A DNA stretch of 34,121 nucleotides, from assembly GCA_039045975.1 (NCBI GenBank), contig JBCCJA010000040.1, positions 1-34,121 of the forward strand, read 5' to 3'. The first letter of the stretch is position 1; each line of letters opens with the position of its first letter. Shown in pieces: positions 1 through 8,314 of the stretch. The notes beneath the pieces are model-generated. The model was given only the letters and a program-made list of their open reading frames with translations. It had not been told where the DNA came from and searched no databases. The position numbers were made by a program, and so were the translations under genes. This stretch comes from JBCCJA01 sp039045975. GTDB taxonomy: Bacteria; Planctomycetota; Planctomycetia; Planctomycetales; Planctomycetaceae.

Positions 1-9
1 GCGCGACGC

Positions 10-172
10 CGCGTGCGGCTGCGTTCGCTACGCTCACTCCGCCGCACGCGACGACTCTGATCCTGACGCATCACACCTGCCTTGTTGAGATACAAGGCTC
101 GTGAGCTTAACGCAAAATCTCTATGAGACGCCGGGGCGTCACTGCGCGACCCCCGACGCCTTACGGCTCGGG
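10..172. repeat. REP-like hairpins in the left intergenic stretch
   Basis: The first 186 bases hold no supportable gene. They contain several short inverted repeats: a 10-bp stem at 10-19 with 41-50, a 6-bp stem at 80-85 with 92-97, and a 6-bp stem at 127-132 with 135-140. At 152-172 lies a short GC-rich motif with a 5-bp stem. Such small hairpin motifs are common between planctomycete genes and may act as 3' ends for the leftward gene that stops at 187. None has a convincing T-tract, so a terminator role is only a guess. Confidence 0.3.
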
Positions 173-186
173 CTTCTGAGAGCACT

Positions 187-1053
187 TCAGCGGATCGCGG
201 AGGCCAGGTCGACGACCGGGGCGCTCGCGATCCGCGGCAGTTCCCAGGTCGAGCGGGGTTCGCCGGCCGGATTGATCTCGACGTCGCCGATCTTCAGCTC
301 CATCTCCTGATCGGCCTCCGGCCACCGCAGCACGATTTCGTGCGGCAACGCCATGCCCTGGGACGGGTCGGGCCGGTAGTCGTTCAGGAACGCCTCGGCG
401 ATCACGCCGTGGCTGCGGGCGTCGTAGAGCTGGTGACTGATCACGTAGCCGTTGCGGCGATCGACGGTGATTAGCCGCATCGCGTCGCGGCCGTCCGGGA
501 TGCGGACCGTCGAGACGAGCTGCAGCAGGTTCTCTTCGTCACCCGGCTCGGTCTGGAGCGTGACGGTCTGCGGGTCGATCGGGACGACGCCGAGGACTTC
601 CATTAGCCACTCCGACTGGAACGGCAGTTCGAGCCGCCGGCCGATGTCGGCGACGCGGTCGTGCGCGACGGTGTAAACCGCCGGGCGGTCCGAGCGGCGG
701 ACCCAGAACCAGATGCGTTCGTCGTTTGAGCCGATGTCGGCCTCGTCGCCGAGCATCGAATTCGCCCGCAGCCGGAAGCCGCTCGGGCTTTTGACCGACA
801 CCTTCGCCTTGAGGCTGACCGGCGTCTGCGGCGTCTTGATCGTCGCGTTGTGGCAGCGCCAGCCGTGGAGGCGTTCGATTTTCGCGTTCAAGTGCGCGAC
901 GACGTCGTCCCGGGTCGCGTGGGGGCCGAAGACGAGCCTGTCGACGGGCCGGGCCGCGTCGGCGCCCAGCTTCGAACCGATGTTGCAGCCGGCGCCGGCG
1001 GCGACGGCCGTCACGGCGAGCAGTGCGGCGGCGAGGCGACCGGCGTCCGTCAT
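187..1053 (-). CDS. Planctomycete lipoprotein, unknown function
   Basis: 288-residue protein starting with MTDAGRLAAALLAVTAVAAG and a lipobox-like AGAGC, so it should be a lipid-anchored exported protein with the acylated Cys near residue 23. The start at 1053 is chosen because the signal peptide begins there and because ATGA overlaps the stop of the upstream gene (stop 1050-1052), an arrangement that suggests translational coupling. The open frame continues upstream to 1749, but that part is antisense-like and out of keeping with a signal peptide. The rest is a mixed alpha/beta sequence with periodic aromatic residues, compatible with an outer-membrane-facing LolA/LolB-like lipid-binding fold. 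That fold is a guess from the overall pattern only. Function is unknown. Confidence 0.75.
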   Translation of the reverse strand: MTDAGRLAAALLAVTAVAAGAGCNIGSKLGADAARPVDRLVFGPHATRDDVVAHLNAKIERLHGWRCHNATIKTPQTPVSLKAKVSVKSPSGFRLRANSMLGDEADIGSNDERIWFWVRRSDRPAVYTVAHDRVADIGRRLELPFQSEWLMEVLGVVPIDPQTVTLQTEPGDEENLLQLVSTVRIPDGRDAMRLITVDRRNGYVISHQLYDARSHGVIAEAFLNDYRPDPSQGMALPHEIVLRWPEADQEMELKIGDVEINPAGEPRSTWELPRIASAPVVDLASAIR

Positions 1054-1577
1054 GCCGCCTCCTCGGTCGGTTCGTCGGCGGCGTCGGGCAGTTCCCGGAC
1101 CGCGACGGCGCGGTAAGCCCGCAACTCGCCGGCGGTCATGCCGAAGTCGGGCACGCGGAACCGGTCGCCCGAATCGGGGTCGGCGAGCAGCAGCGTCCGC
1201 GTCGGGCCGTCGCCGTAGCCAAGATCCTCGGTGCCTTCGAGTTCGAGCCGTCGCGACCGCAGCAGTTCGACGACGAGCCAATACCGCAGCTTTTCGTGCT
1301 CGGCCGTGCCGGCCTCGTCCATCGCGACGAAGCGGCGGTGCAGCTCGGCCGGCTCGGGCAGCGTGGAAACGGCCGGGGCCTGTCCCGGAATACGGCAGAG
1401 CCAGTGACCGATCAGGTCGCCCTCGGGCGGTCCGGGCCAGGCGTCGAGGTCGTAATCGAGGCGGACCGGCTCGCCGTCCCGCTCGACGAGCGCGGACCGG
1501 CATTCCCTGCCGGGACGCAAGGCGCGGCCCGACGTGACGCAACGTTTCCCGGGCGGCTTCAGGAGGTAGTCGGACAC
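1050..1577 (-). CDS. Conserved planctomycete orphan protein with an N-terminal Cys/Gly/Arg motif
   Basis: 175 residues from a GTG start (VSDYLLKPPGKRC). I recognise the pattern R-C-x(2)-S/T-G-R, then P-G-x(6)-S-x-L-V-E and later A-W-P-G-P-P-E-G, as a small family seen in planctomycetes. Its function is not known to me. The GTG at 1577 is preferred because the conserved region begins right there and the upstream part of the open frame runs antisense-like into the neighbouring CxxC gene. There is no signal peptide or membrane segment, so it is probably cytosolic. It lies between the CxxC mini-protein and the lipoprotein, and overlaps the start of the lipoprotein by 4 bases. Confidence 0.7.
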   Translation of the reverse strand: MSDYLLKPPGKRCVTSGRALRPGRECRSALVERDGEPVRLDYDLDAWPGPPEGDLIGHWLCRIPGQAPAVSTLPEPAELHRRFVAMDEAGTAEHEKLRYWLVVELLRSRRLELEGTEDLGYGDGPTRTLLLADPDSGDRFRVPDFGMTAGELRAYRAVAVRELPDAADEPTEEAA

Positions 1578-1645
1578 GGCAATCGGCCGGACGGTAGGTC
1601 GGGCGGGCCGCGACCGACAAGGGCGGTGTCGGCCTCCCGGGGCCT

Positions 1646-1876
1646 TCAACCCGCCTCGAAGATGCGGTCCGTCGAACCGGTCCCGTCGGTCGAGATCGGC
1701 ACCCGCACCGGGCGGGCACACCGCGGGCAGTGCCCGGCGTAGGCGTCACCGGCGGCGACCCGCCGGATCCGGGTGTAGACGCCGCAGCACCGCATCATCA
1801 CGCCGAGCGTCGGGGCGGGGGCCTGCGGCGGATTCTGACCGGACATTTCACAGACGATATCGGCGACGAAAGTCAT
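1646..1876 (-). CDS. CxxC mini-protein, probable zinc ribbon
   Basis: 76 residues. The core reads MMRCCGVYTRIRR...YAGHCPRCARPVRV, with a Cys pair near residues 29-30 and a CPRC knuckle near 50-53, so a four-Cys zinc site is plausible. I know closely similar small proteins from planctomycete genomes, without an assigned function. The true start could be the ATG at 1876 or the internal one at 1846, since the first ~25 residues look unconserved and proline-rich. It is the first gene of a three-gene leftward set with the orphan protein and lipoprotein. Confidence 0.7.
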   Translation of the reverse strand: MTFVADIVCEMSGQNPPQAPAPTLGVMMRCCGVYTRIRRVAAGDAYAGHCPRCARPVRVPISTDGTGSTDRIFEAG

Positions 1877-1886
1877 CTCAGGGGAG

Positions 1887-2498
1887 TCAGATTTCCTGCC
1901 GCGTCCCGTCGGTATCGGTCAAAACGAGCTTCGGCCGCTCGCCCTCGGTCGCCGCTTCGAGCGTCCAAGCGATCGGAACGGTCTCGGTCTGGACCGCGTC
2001 GGCCCCGTCGACCGACGCCTCGCCCGCCGCGAGCATCGCTCCGTCCGAAACCCGGAACAGACGTAACCGCCACGGGTCACGTTCGACGAGCAGCACCTCG
2101 CGGGTGCCGACCGAGGCGTAGAAGTCGAGTTTCTGCTCCGAGCGGTCGCCGGGGCTGACGATCTCGATGACGAGATCGGGACCGCCGAGCCAGTGGGTGT
2201 CGCGGTTTTCCGCCGAGCCGTCCGTGAGGAAGACAGCGAGGTCGGGGGCACGGAAATTTTCGGTCCAGTCAGACTCGCGATCGGTCAGATTCGTCGGACC
2301 GGTCACGATCCCCCGGCCCTGCTTGAAGACGAGTTCGACGAGCAGGGCCGTGAGCAGCGCCGCCAAAATCTGATGTTCGTTATTCGGTAGCGGCATGACG
2401 ACGTAAGTCCCTTCCCAAACTTCGTCGTGTCGGTCGAGTCCGTTCGCCCGCCGCTCGGCGATCAGTTCGGCTTCGAGTCGAGGATCGGCGACGATCAT
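1887..2498 (-). CDS. Uma2 family (DUF820) restriction-endonuclease-like protein
   Basis: 203 residues. The family has a PD-(D/E)xK nuclease-type fold and is greatly expanded in planctomycetes and cyanobacteria; its biological role is not established. Visible motifs are APDLAVF near residue 84, GGPDLVIEIVSPGDRS near 105-116 and a following K-x(2)-FY-x-SVGTREVLLVERDP block that supplies the lysine and the last conserved strand. The usual Uma2 N-terminal region with E-G-x-Y-V-V-M-P-L-P-N is also present. The start at 2498 is supported by a strong Shine-Dalgarno (AGGAGG at 2506-2511 on the minus strand), 7 bases away. The length matches the family. Confidence 0.9.
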   Translation of the reverse strand: MIVADPRLEAELIAERRANGLDRHDEVWEGTYVVMPLPNNEHQILAALLTALLVELVFKQGRGIVTGPTNLTDRESDWTENFRAPDLAVFLTDGSAENRDTHWLGGPDLVIEIVSPGDRSEQKLDFYASVGTREVLLVERDPWRLRLFRVSDGAMLAAGEASVDGADAVQTETVPIAWTLEAATEGERPKLVLTDTDGTRQEI

Positions 2499-2706
2499 GA
2501 GAACCCCTCCTGCGTCATTGTCTTTGGCGATGTTACAAAATTCCGTGCCGGTTTGAAAAAAACTGGACGCGGTCGGAGCCGTTCACCTATCACCCTGCTC
2601 CCATCGCCCCGCCCCGGGGCTCGCGACGGCCCGACCGGGCCGGAACCACCCGCAGCGACTCGACCCTCACCCGCAGAAAACGGGCCGCCCGGCCCGGACG
2701 CCCCCC

Positions 2707-4803
2707 GTGCGCGAACTGTTCGACACCTCCCGCGCGTTCGTCTTCCCGGTCCTGATCGTCACGGCGATCTTCGTGATCGTCGCGCCGCTGCCGGCGCCGG
2801 TGATGGACCTCCTGCTGGCGGGCAACATCACCGTCGCGGTGCTGATCCTGCTGACGACGATTTATGTCGCCAAGCCGCTCGAATTCAGCGTTTTCCCGGC
2901 GATCCTGCTCGGCACGACGCTGTCGCGGCTGGTCTTAAACGTGGCGTCGACGCGGCTGATCCTGGCCCGCGGTGCGACCGACGGGACCGACGCCGCCGGC
3001 GGCGTGATCGAGGCATTCGGAAGTTTCATCTCCGGCGACAGCCTCGTGATCGGGCTGATCCTGTTCGTGATCCTGATCGCGATCCAGTTCCTCGTGATCA
3101 CGAAAGGCGCGACCCGCATCTCGGAAGTCGCGGCCCGCTTCGCGTTGGACGGCATGCCCGGCAAACAGATGGCGATCGACGCCGACCTGAACGCCGGCAT
3201 CATCACGCAAGAGGTCGCGAAGCAACGACGTGAAGACGTCACCGCCCAGGCCGACTTTTACGGGTCGATGGACGGTGCCTCGAAGTTCGTCCGCGGCGAC
3301 GCGATCGCCTCGATCGTGATCACGCTGATTAATATCGTCGGCGGGTTGTACGTCGGGATCGTCGACAACGGCATGGCGGCGGGCGACGCGGCGTCGCTGT
3401 TCACGACGCTGACGATCGGCGACGGCCTCGTGACGCAGATCCCGGGATTCTTAATCTCACTCGCAGCGGCGCTCGTCGTGACGCGGACGTCGAACTCGTC
3501 CGACCTGCCGAAAGACGTCGTCGGCCAGCTCTTTAAACACCCCGAGGCGATGTTCCTCGCGGCGGCGTTTCTCGGTTCGCTGGCGTTCACGGGCCTGCCG
3601 GCGACGCCGCTGATCGCGTTGTCGATCGGCTGCGTCTTCGTCGGACTGAGTTTAAGAACCGCGAACGCCCAGGCCGCCGTCCAAGAGGAGCAAGCCGCCG
3701 CGACCGAACAGGCCGAACAGCAGGCCCGGCCCGAGCCGAAGCCGGAGGACGACCTGCTCGTCGACCCGATGGGCCTCGAACTCGGCGTCGGGCTCTTAAA
3801 ACTGGCCGACCCGGGCAGCGGCGGAGACTTGCTCGACCGCGTCACGCGGGTCCGGCACAAGATCGCACAAGAACTCGGATTCATCCTGCCCAAGGTCCGC
3901 ATCCGCGACAATATCCGGCTGGGACAGCGGGACTATCAGGTCTTAATCCGCGACGTCTCGGTCGCGAGCGGCGCGATCTATCCTGACGCCAGGCTCGCGA
4001 TCGACACCGGCGCGACCGAAGGCCGCGTCGGCGGCGTCGAGACGACCGAGCCCGCCTTCGGCCGCCCGGCCGTCTGGATCGACCCGACGACCCAGGAGCG
4101 GGCCGAACTGCTCGGATACAACGTCGTCGAGCCCAACGCGGCGCTCCTGACTCACCTGACCGAGGTCGTCCGCGAGCACGCCGCCGAACTGCTCAGCCGG
4201 CAGCAGGTCCACGAGCTGATCGAGCACCTGAAGTCGCGGGCCCCGCAGCTCGTCGAGGAGCTCGTGCCGGAAGTCGTCAAGCCGGGCCTGCTGCACATGG
4301 TGCTCGCGAACCTGCTCCGCGAGCGGGTCCCGGTCCGCGACCTCGAGACGGTCCTTGAAACGCTCGGCGATTACGCAGGCCGGACGCAGGAGCCGACGAT
4401 CCTGACCGAATACGTCCGCCACGGGCTCAGCCGCACGATCTGCAAGCAGTACCGCGACGCCGACCGCGTGCTGCACTGCGTCACGCTCGACCCGTCGATC
4501 GAGGACACGCTCGCGGCGGGCATCGAGTTCGCCGACAGCGGCCTCAACGTGAAGCTCCCCCCGGCGGTCACGCGGCGGTTCACCGACGCGGTGTCGCAGA
4601 CGCTCGAACCGCTCGTGACGTCGGGGCGGCCCGCGGTGCTGGTCTGCGGCCCGACGATCCGGGCCGGCGTCCGCCAGATCATCCGCACGGCGTTGCCGAA
4701 GCTCGCCGTCATCAGCCTGAACGAGATCACCCGCGACACCGACCTGGAATCGCACGGCCAAGTCTCGGCCGACGCGCTCGCCGGAGACCGCGTCGCCGCC
4801 TGA
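2707..4803 (+). CDS. flhA: Flagellar type III export apparatus protein FlhA
   Basis: 698 residues, the normal FlhA length, from a GTG start with no clear ribosome binding site. The N-terminal ~325 residues form the multi-span membrane export gate. The FHIPEP-family signature is visible at about residues 133-165 (TKGATRISEVAARF...MPGKQMAIDADL). A charged linker at ~325-350 (EEQAAATEQAEQQARPEPK) leads into the cytosolic nonameric ring domain, which docks chaperone-substrate complexes. The next genes are flhF and a FliA-type sigma factor, the usual flagellar gene order. The gene is divergent from the Uma2 gene across 208 bases. Confidence 0.97.
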   Translation: MRELFDTSRAFVFPVLIVTAIFVIVAPLPAPVMDLLLAGNITVAVLILLTTIYVAKPLEFSVFPAILLGTTLSRLVLNVASTRLILARGATDGTDAAGGVIEAFGSFISGDSLVIGLILFVILIAIQFLVITKGATRISEVAARFALDGMPGKQMAIDADLNAGIITQEVAKQRREDVTAQADFYGSMDGASKFVRGDAIASIVITLINIVGGLYVGIVDNGMAAGDAASLFTTLTIGDGLVTQIPGFLISLAAALVVTRTSNSSDLPKDVVGQLFKHPEAMFLAAAFLGSLAFTGLPATPLIALSIGCVFVGLSLRTANAQAAVQEEQAAATEQAEQQARPEPKPEDDLLVDPMGLELGVGLLKLADPGSGGDLLDRVTRVRHKIAQELGFILPKVRIRDNIRLGQRDYQVLIRDVSVASGAIYPDARLAIDTGATEGRVGGVETTEPAFGRPAVWIDPTTQERAELLGYNVVEPNAALLTHLTEVVREHAAELLSRQQVHELIEHLKSRAPQLVEELVPEVVKPGLLHMVLANLLRERVPVRDLETVLETLGDYAGRTQEPTILTEYVRHGLSRTICKQYRDADRVLHCVTLDPSIEDTLAAGIEFADSGLNVKLPPAVTRRFTDAVSQTLEPLVTSGRPAVLVCGPTIRAGVRQIIRTALPKLAVISLNEITRDTDLESHGQVSADALAGDRVAA

Positions 4804-4880
4804 CCCCTCCCCCCGCACGCCCACTTCGCCCCACACCCAAAGACGAAAGCTGACGCCCGTCGCCAGCTGAGAGCCTCCCG

Positions 4881-6254
4881 ATGCCCGACGTCCGGACCTA
4901 CCGCGCCGCCTCGATGCGGGAAGCCCTCACAAAGGTGCGCGAAGAGCTCGGGGCCGACGCCGTCATCTTGAAAACGCGGCAGGTGCCGACGAAGCGGAAG
5001 ATGTTCGGGCTGAAGCGGGGCGACGACGAATACGAGATCACCGCCGGCCTCGGCATCGAGCCGACGCGTCGGCCCGGCCGGAAGCGGCCGTCGTCGGCAA
5101 CGACCGCGGTCTCGGGCAATCGGCTCGACACGTATGACGATCCCGCGGGCGGCCCGCCGGTGACGCCCGCCCCGCGTGGCCCGGCGATGACGATCGCCGA
5201 ACGCAAAGCGGCCGACATCGTCCGCGAACTGACGACCCGCGACCTGCCGTCGCCGCTGACGTCGCCCGAGTCGCTGCGGGACGCCCTCGCGACACAGAAC
5301 CGGACGGCGGCGATGCCGCGGGTGGTCGACCCGCGGCCGACGCCGGCCGTGGCCGATCCCGACCCGAACGACCGACTCGTCGCCCGGCTCGACGTCCTCG
5401 GACGCCAGATCGAACGGCTCGAACGGACCGACGACGCGGTCGCCCGTGTCGAGATCGACGAGTCTCTGAGACACGCCTTCGATCGGCTCGTCGCGGCCGA
5501 CGTCGAACCGACTCTGGCGCGTGACCTCGCCGTCGAAACCGGGGGCCGCTCCGCCGGGGGCGACCCGTCCGTCGGACCGCTCGCCGACGTCGTCGCGAAC
5601 GAACTGAGCTGCGCGGGGGAGCTCCCGGTCGGGTCGCGGGGGAGGCCGTATGTCGCGGCCTTCGTCGGCCCGACCGGGGTGGGCAAGACGACGACCGTCG
5701 CGAAGCTCGCCGCCCGTTACGCGTTCGACCGGCGACACAAGGTCGGCCTCGTCACCGTCGACACGCAACGCGTCGGGGCGATCGACCAACTGCGGTCTTA
5801 CGCCGACGTGATGCGGCTGCCGCTCGAAGTCGTGCCCGACGCGGCGTCGATGCCGGTCGCGTTGGACCGGCTCTCCGACCGCGATCTGGTCCTGATCGAC
5901 ACCGCCGGACGCAGCCCACGCGACGCCGCCGGCCTGAGACAGCTCGCCGGAATCCTCGGCGTCCCGGAGATCGACGAGGTCGTCCTCACGCTGGGACTGT
6001 CTTCGAGCCTGCGGTCGGCGGCCGCGGCGATCGAACGGTTCCGCCCGCTGACGCCGTCTTCGCTGGTCGTGACGAAGCTCGACGAGGCCGACGGTTATGG
6101 GCCGCTGCTGTCACTCGCCCGCCGCAGCGGTCTGCCGCTCCGCTACGTCACCGATGGCCAAGAGGTGCCCGACGACATCGACGCGGCCGACCCGAAACGC
6201 CTCGCGGGCGAACTGCTCGGGCCGACGGCGACCCCGGCGGGGGTCGGTTCGTGA
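4881..6254 (+). CDS. flhF: Flagellar biosynthesis SRP-type GTPase FlhF
   Basis: 457 residues. An N-terminal segment (TYRAASMREALTKVREELGADAVIL) typical of the FlhF B domain is followed by a long variable linker and then the NG GTPase domain. Seen in order are the P-loop GPTGVGKTTT near residue 263, DTQRVGAIDQLRSYA, the G3 motif DTAGRSPRD and the G4 motif TKLDE. FlhF is a homologue of the SRP GTPase Ffh and sets the site and number of flagella, usually together with the ATPase FlhG. No flhG follows here; a small membrane protein does. It sits 77 bases after flhA and is probably co-transcribed with it. Confidence 0.95.
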   Translation: MPDVRTYRAASMREALTKVREELGADAVILKTRQVPTKRKMFGLKRGDDEYEITAGLGIEPTRRPGRKRPSSATTAVSGNRLDTYDDPAGGPPVTPAPRGPAMTIAERKAADIVRELTTRDLPSPLTSPESLRDALATQNRTAAMPRVVDPRPTPAVADPDPNDRLVARLDVLGRQIERLERTDDAVARVEIDESLRHAFDRLVAADVEPTLARDLAVETGGRSAGGDPSVGPLADVVANELSCAGELPVGSRGRPYVAAFVGPTGVGKTTTVAKLAARYAFDRRHKVGLVTVDTQRVGAIDQLRSYADVMRLPLEVVPDAASMPVALDRLSDRDLVLIDTAGRSPRDAAGLRQLAGILGVPEIDEVVLTLGLSSSLRSAAAAIERFRPLTPSSLVVTKLDEADGYGPLLSLARRSGLPLRYVTDGQEVPDDIDAADPKRLAGELLGPTATPAGVGS

Positions 6255-6356
6255 CGGTCGTAACGGATTTTCTCAAGCCGCACCGCCGGCGTGCCGATAC
6301 TGCGATCGGAGACGGTGCCGGCCGGCGCCTCCGCATATCTGATCGGGACGGTTCGC

Positions 6357-6620
6357 ATGGCGCGGGAATTTTCAGGACGGCTGTTCCTGATCACGTTCGC
6401 GGCGTCGTTAGCGGCGACCGCCGGGACCGACGTCCTGCTCGGCGACGCGATCTGGTCGGCGCTCGTGACGGCGGGCTTCTTCGCGGCGCTCGGCCTGCCC
6501 TGGGGACTGATCGCGACGAATCTCGCCGAGGAAGCGGCGGCGGCACGCGTCGACCGCATGTTCGCCTCGGAAGAGGCAGACCCGGCGGCAGCGGCTTCCG
6601 CGGTCGCGACCCCGGGGTGA
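6357..6620 (+). CDS. Small two-span membrane protein between flhF and the sigma factor
   Basis: 87 residues from ATG at 6357 (MAREFSGRLFLITFAAS). The open frame extends upstream to 6291, but the sequence before MARE does not look like a protein N-terminus. Two hydrophobic stretches (about residues 8-22 and 32-53, the second LVTAGFFAALGLPWGLIA) suggest two membrane passes with an acidic, Ala-rich cytosolic tail. I do not recognise a family by name. Its place between flhF and the FliA-type sigma gene suggests a flagellum-linked role, inferred from position only. Confidence 0.65.
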   Translation: MAREFSGRLFLITFAASLAATAGTDVLLGDAIWSALVTAGFFAALGLPWGLIATNLAEEAAAARVDRMFASEEADPAAAASAVATPG

Positions 6621-6775
6621 TCGACGCGGGGCACCGCGGCCCCGACTGACGCACGGAGTCGCGGACGGACAAGAACGGCGGACTGACGCGGGCGGCTGAA
6701 AACGACTGACACGAACCGGCCTACCGGCCGGGCGGCCGCATGACGCGGCCGTGACGACCGATCACGGAGGATCGC

Positions 6776-7600
6776 ATGGCTTTGGCGACGCGGCGACACG
6801 CCCCCGGAACCCCCCGCACCTCGGCCGAGGCCCGCAAGGGCGAAGACATGACCGAGGTCTGGAAGGCCTTCAAGGCCGACCAGGCCGACCGCAACCTCCG
6901 CAACCGCCTCATCGAACGCTACCTCCCGCTCGTCCGCTACAACGCCGAACGCGTCTGGCAGAAGCTGCCCGAGGGCGTCGACATCAACGACCTGATGTCG
7001 GCCGGCGTCTTCGGCCTGATGGACGCGATCGAGGCGTTCGACACCGACCGCGGCGTCAAATTCGAGACCTACTGCGTCCCGCGGATCCGGGGCGCGATGC
7101 TCGACGAACTCCGCACGATGGACTGGGTCCCGCGGCTGGTCCGCTCGAAGGCGTCGAAGCTCGAAGCGGCCCGCAAGGCCGCCGAGGCCGAGGCCGGCCG
7201 CCCGCCTAGCGATCAGGAAATCGCCGCCAAGATGCAGCTGCCGATCCAGGAGTTCGAGAAACTCAAATCGGAAGCCTCCGCCGTCGGCCTCGTCAGCCTC
7301 AACAAGAAGTGGTACGAGACCGACAGCTACAAGGACGTCCGCGAGATCGACATCCTCGAGGACTCCAAAGGCGAGGACCCGACCAAGGGCCTCCAGAAAC
7401 GTGACGTGATGAAGCTCGTCACAAAGGGCCTTAACCGGAATGAACGGCTGATCGTCATCCTTTATTACTACGAGGAGCTGACGATGAAGGAGATCGGCCA
7501 AACCCTCGGCCTGTCGGAAAGCCGTGTCAGCCAGATGCACTCCAGCATCGTCAACCGGCTCAAAGACCACCTAGGGCGACGCCGCCCCGAGTTCGGCTGA
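6776..7600 (+). CDS. fliA: FliA/WhiG-type RNA polymerase sigma factor (sigma-28)
   Basis: 274 residues. Region 2 is clear (RNRLIERYLPLVRYNAERV, then DINDLMSAGVFGLMDAIEAF and FETYCVPRIRGAMLDELR). Region 3 follows (RPPSDQEIAAKMQLP), then region 4 with the helix-turn-helix TMKEIGQTLGLSESRVSQMH. Sigma-28 factors direct transcription of late flagellar genes and are held back by the anti-sigma factor FlgM, which is not in this window. GGAGG at 6766-6770, five bases before the ATG, supports the chosen start; the next in-frame ATG is at 6848. It closes the flhA-flhF group, and a 46-bp palindrome follows 29 bases after its stop. Confidence 0.93.
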   Translation: MALATRRHAPGTPRTSAEARKGEDMTEVWKAFKADQADRNLRNRLIERYLPLVRYNAERVWQKLPEGVDINDLMSAGVFGLMDAIEAFDTDRGVKFETYCVPRIRGAMLDELRTMDWVPRLVRSKASKLEAARKAAEAEAGRPPSDQEIAAKMQLPIQEFEKLKSEASAVGLVSLNKKWYETDSYKDVREIDILEDSKGEDPTKGLQKRDVMKLVTKGLNRNERLIVILYYYEELTMKEIGQTLGLSESRVSQMHSSIVNRLKDHLGRRRPEFG

Positions 7601-7629
7601 GGCCCGCTTACACAATTTCAGATTCACAT

Positions 7630-7675
7630 ATTTAGCCGCGACCGGAGGGAGCGCTCCCTCCGGTCGCGGCTAAAT
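7630..7675. terminator. Perfect 46-bp palindrome, probable terminator or REP-type element
   Basis: The arms 7630-7652 and 7653-7675 are exact reverse complements with no spacer; the centre is GCGC at 7651-7654. The GC-rich inner part is flanked by ATTTAG/CTAAAT ends. This gives A/T tracts on both sides of a very stable hairpin, as in a bidirectional intrinsic terminator. It lies between the sigma factor gene and ppa. An extragenic repetitive element is an equally good reading, because perfect 23-bp arms are longer than a terminator needs. Confidence 0.7.
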
Positions 7676-7743
7676 TTCTTTACGGCGGTCGCCCGGGTAG
7701 GCTCGCGTCCCACTCCCCAACGTTTCCAAACATTCGATTCCTC

Positions 7744-8295
7744 ATGCACCCCTGGCACGACGTCAACCCCGGCGACCGGCTCCCGATGGAGTTCCAGGTC
7801 ATCATCGAGATCCCGACCGGGTCGAGCGTGAAGTACGAACTTGATAAGGAGACCGGCCTGCTGCGGCTCGACCGCATGCTGTATTCGGCGGTCTATTACC
7901 CGGCGAACTACGGCTTCGTGCCGCAGACGCTCGCCGAGGACGACGACCCGCTCGACGTGCTCGTCATGTGCAGCCAGCCGGTCGACCCGCTGACGATCAT
8001 CAACGCCCGCGCGATCGGGTTCATGACGATGATCGACAACGGCGAGAAGGACCACAAAATCATCGCCGTCGCGCTCGACGACCCGGAATACAACAAGCTC
8101 ACCGAGGCGAGCGAACTGCCCGCCCACCGCCTCAATATGATCCGCCGCTTCTTCGAGGACTACAAACAGCTCGAAGGCAAGTCGGTCGAGGTCGACGAGA
8201 TCCGGCCTGCCGAACACGCCCGCCCCGTCATCGAGGCGGCCCTTGACGCCTACAGTAAAAAACGGCGGAGCGGATTCGACTACAAGAAGAGCTGA
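7744..8295 (+). CDS. ppa: Inorganic pyrophosphatase (family I)
   Basis: 183 residues. The enzyme hydrolyses pyrophosphate to phosphate in the cytosol and so drives biosynthetic reactions. The family I signature D-D-D-P-L-D-V lies near residues 61-67 (LAEDDDPLDVLVM). Also present are the substrate-site SSVKYELDK (about 24-32), YYPANYGFVPQT, and the DHKIIAVALDDPEY region with metal-binding acids. The length matches bacterial homohexameric enzymes. It begins 68 bases after the palindrome and is separated by 19 bases from the secreted orphan downstream. Confidence 0.96.
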   Translation: MHPWHDVNPGDRLPMEFQVIIEIPTGSSVKYELDKETGLLRLDRMLYSAVYYPANYGFVPQTLAEDDDPLDVLVMCSQPVDPLTIINARAIGFMTMIDNGEKDHKIIAVALDDPEYNKLTEASELPAHRLNMIRRFFEDYKQLEGKSVEVDEIRPAEHARPVIEAALDAYSKKRRSGFDYKKS

Positions 8296-8314
8296 ACCCG
8301 ACCGGAGAGTCTTG

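Noticed and set aside
1054..1749. N-terminal extension of the lipoprotein frame to 520 residues
   Set aside because: It overlaps the conserved orphan and CxxC genes in another frame, is Arg-rich, and would bury the signal peptide and lipobox in the middle of the protein.
6251..6649. Open frame starting with GTGACGG overlapping the flhF stop codon (132 codons)
   Set aside because: It looks like a coupled start, but the frame soon becomes Arg/Gly-rich antisense-style sequence and overlaps the better small membrane protein in another frame.
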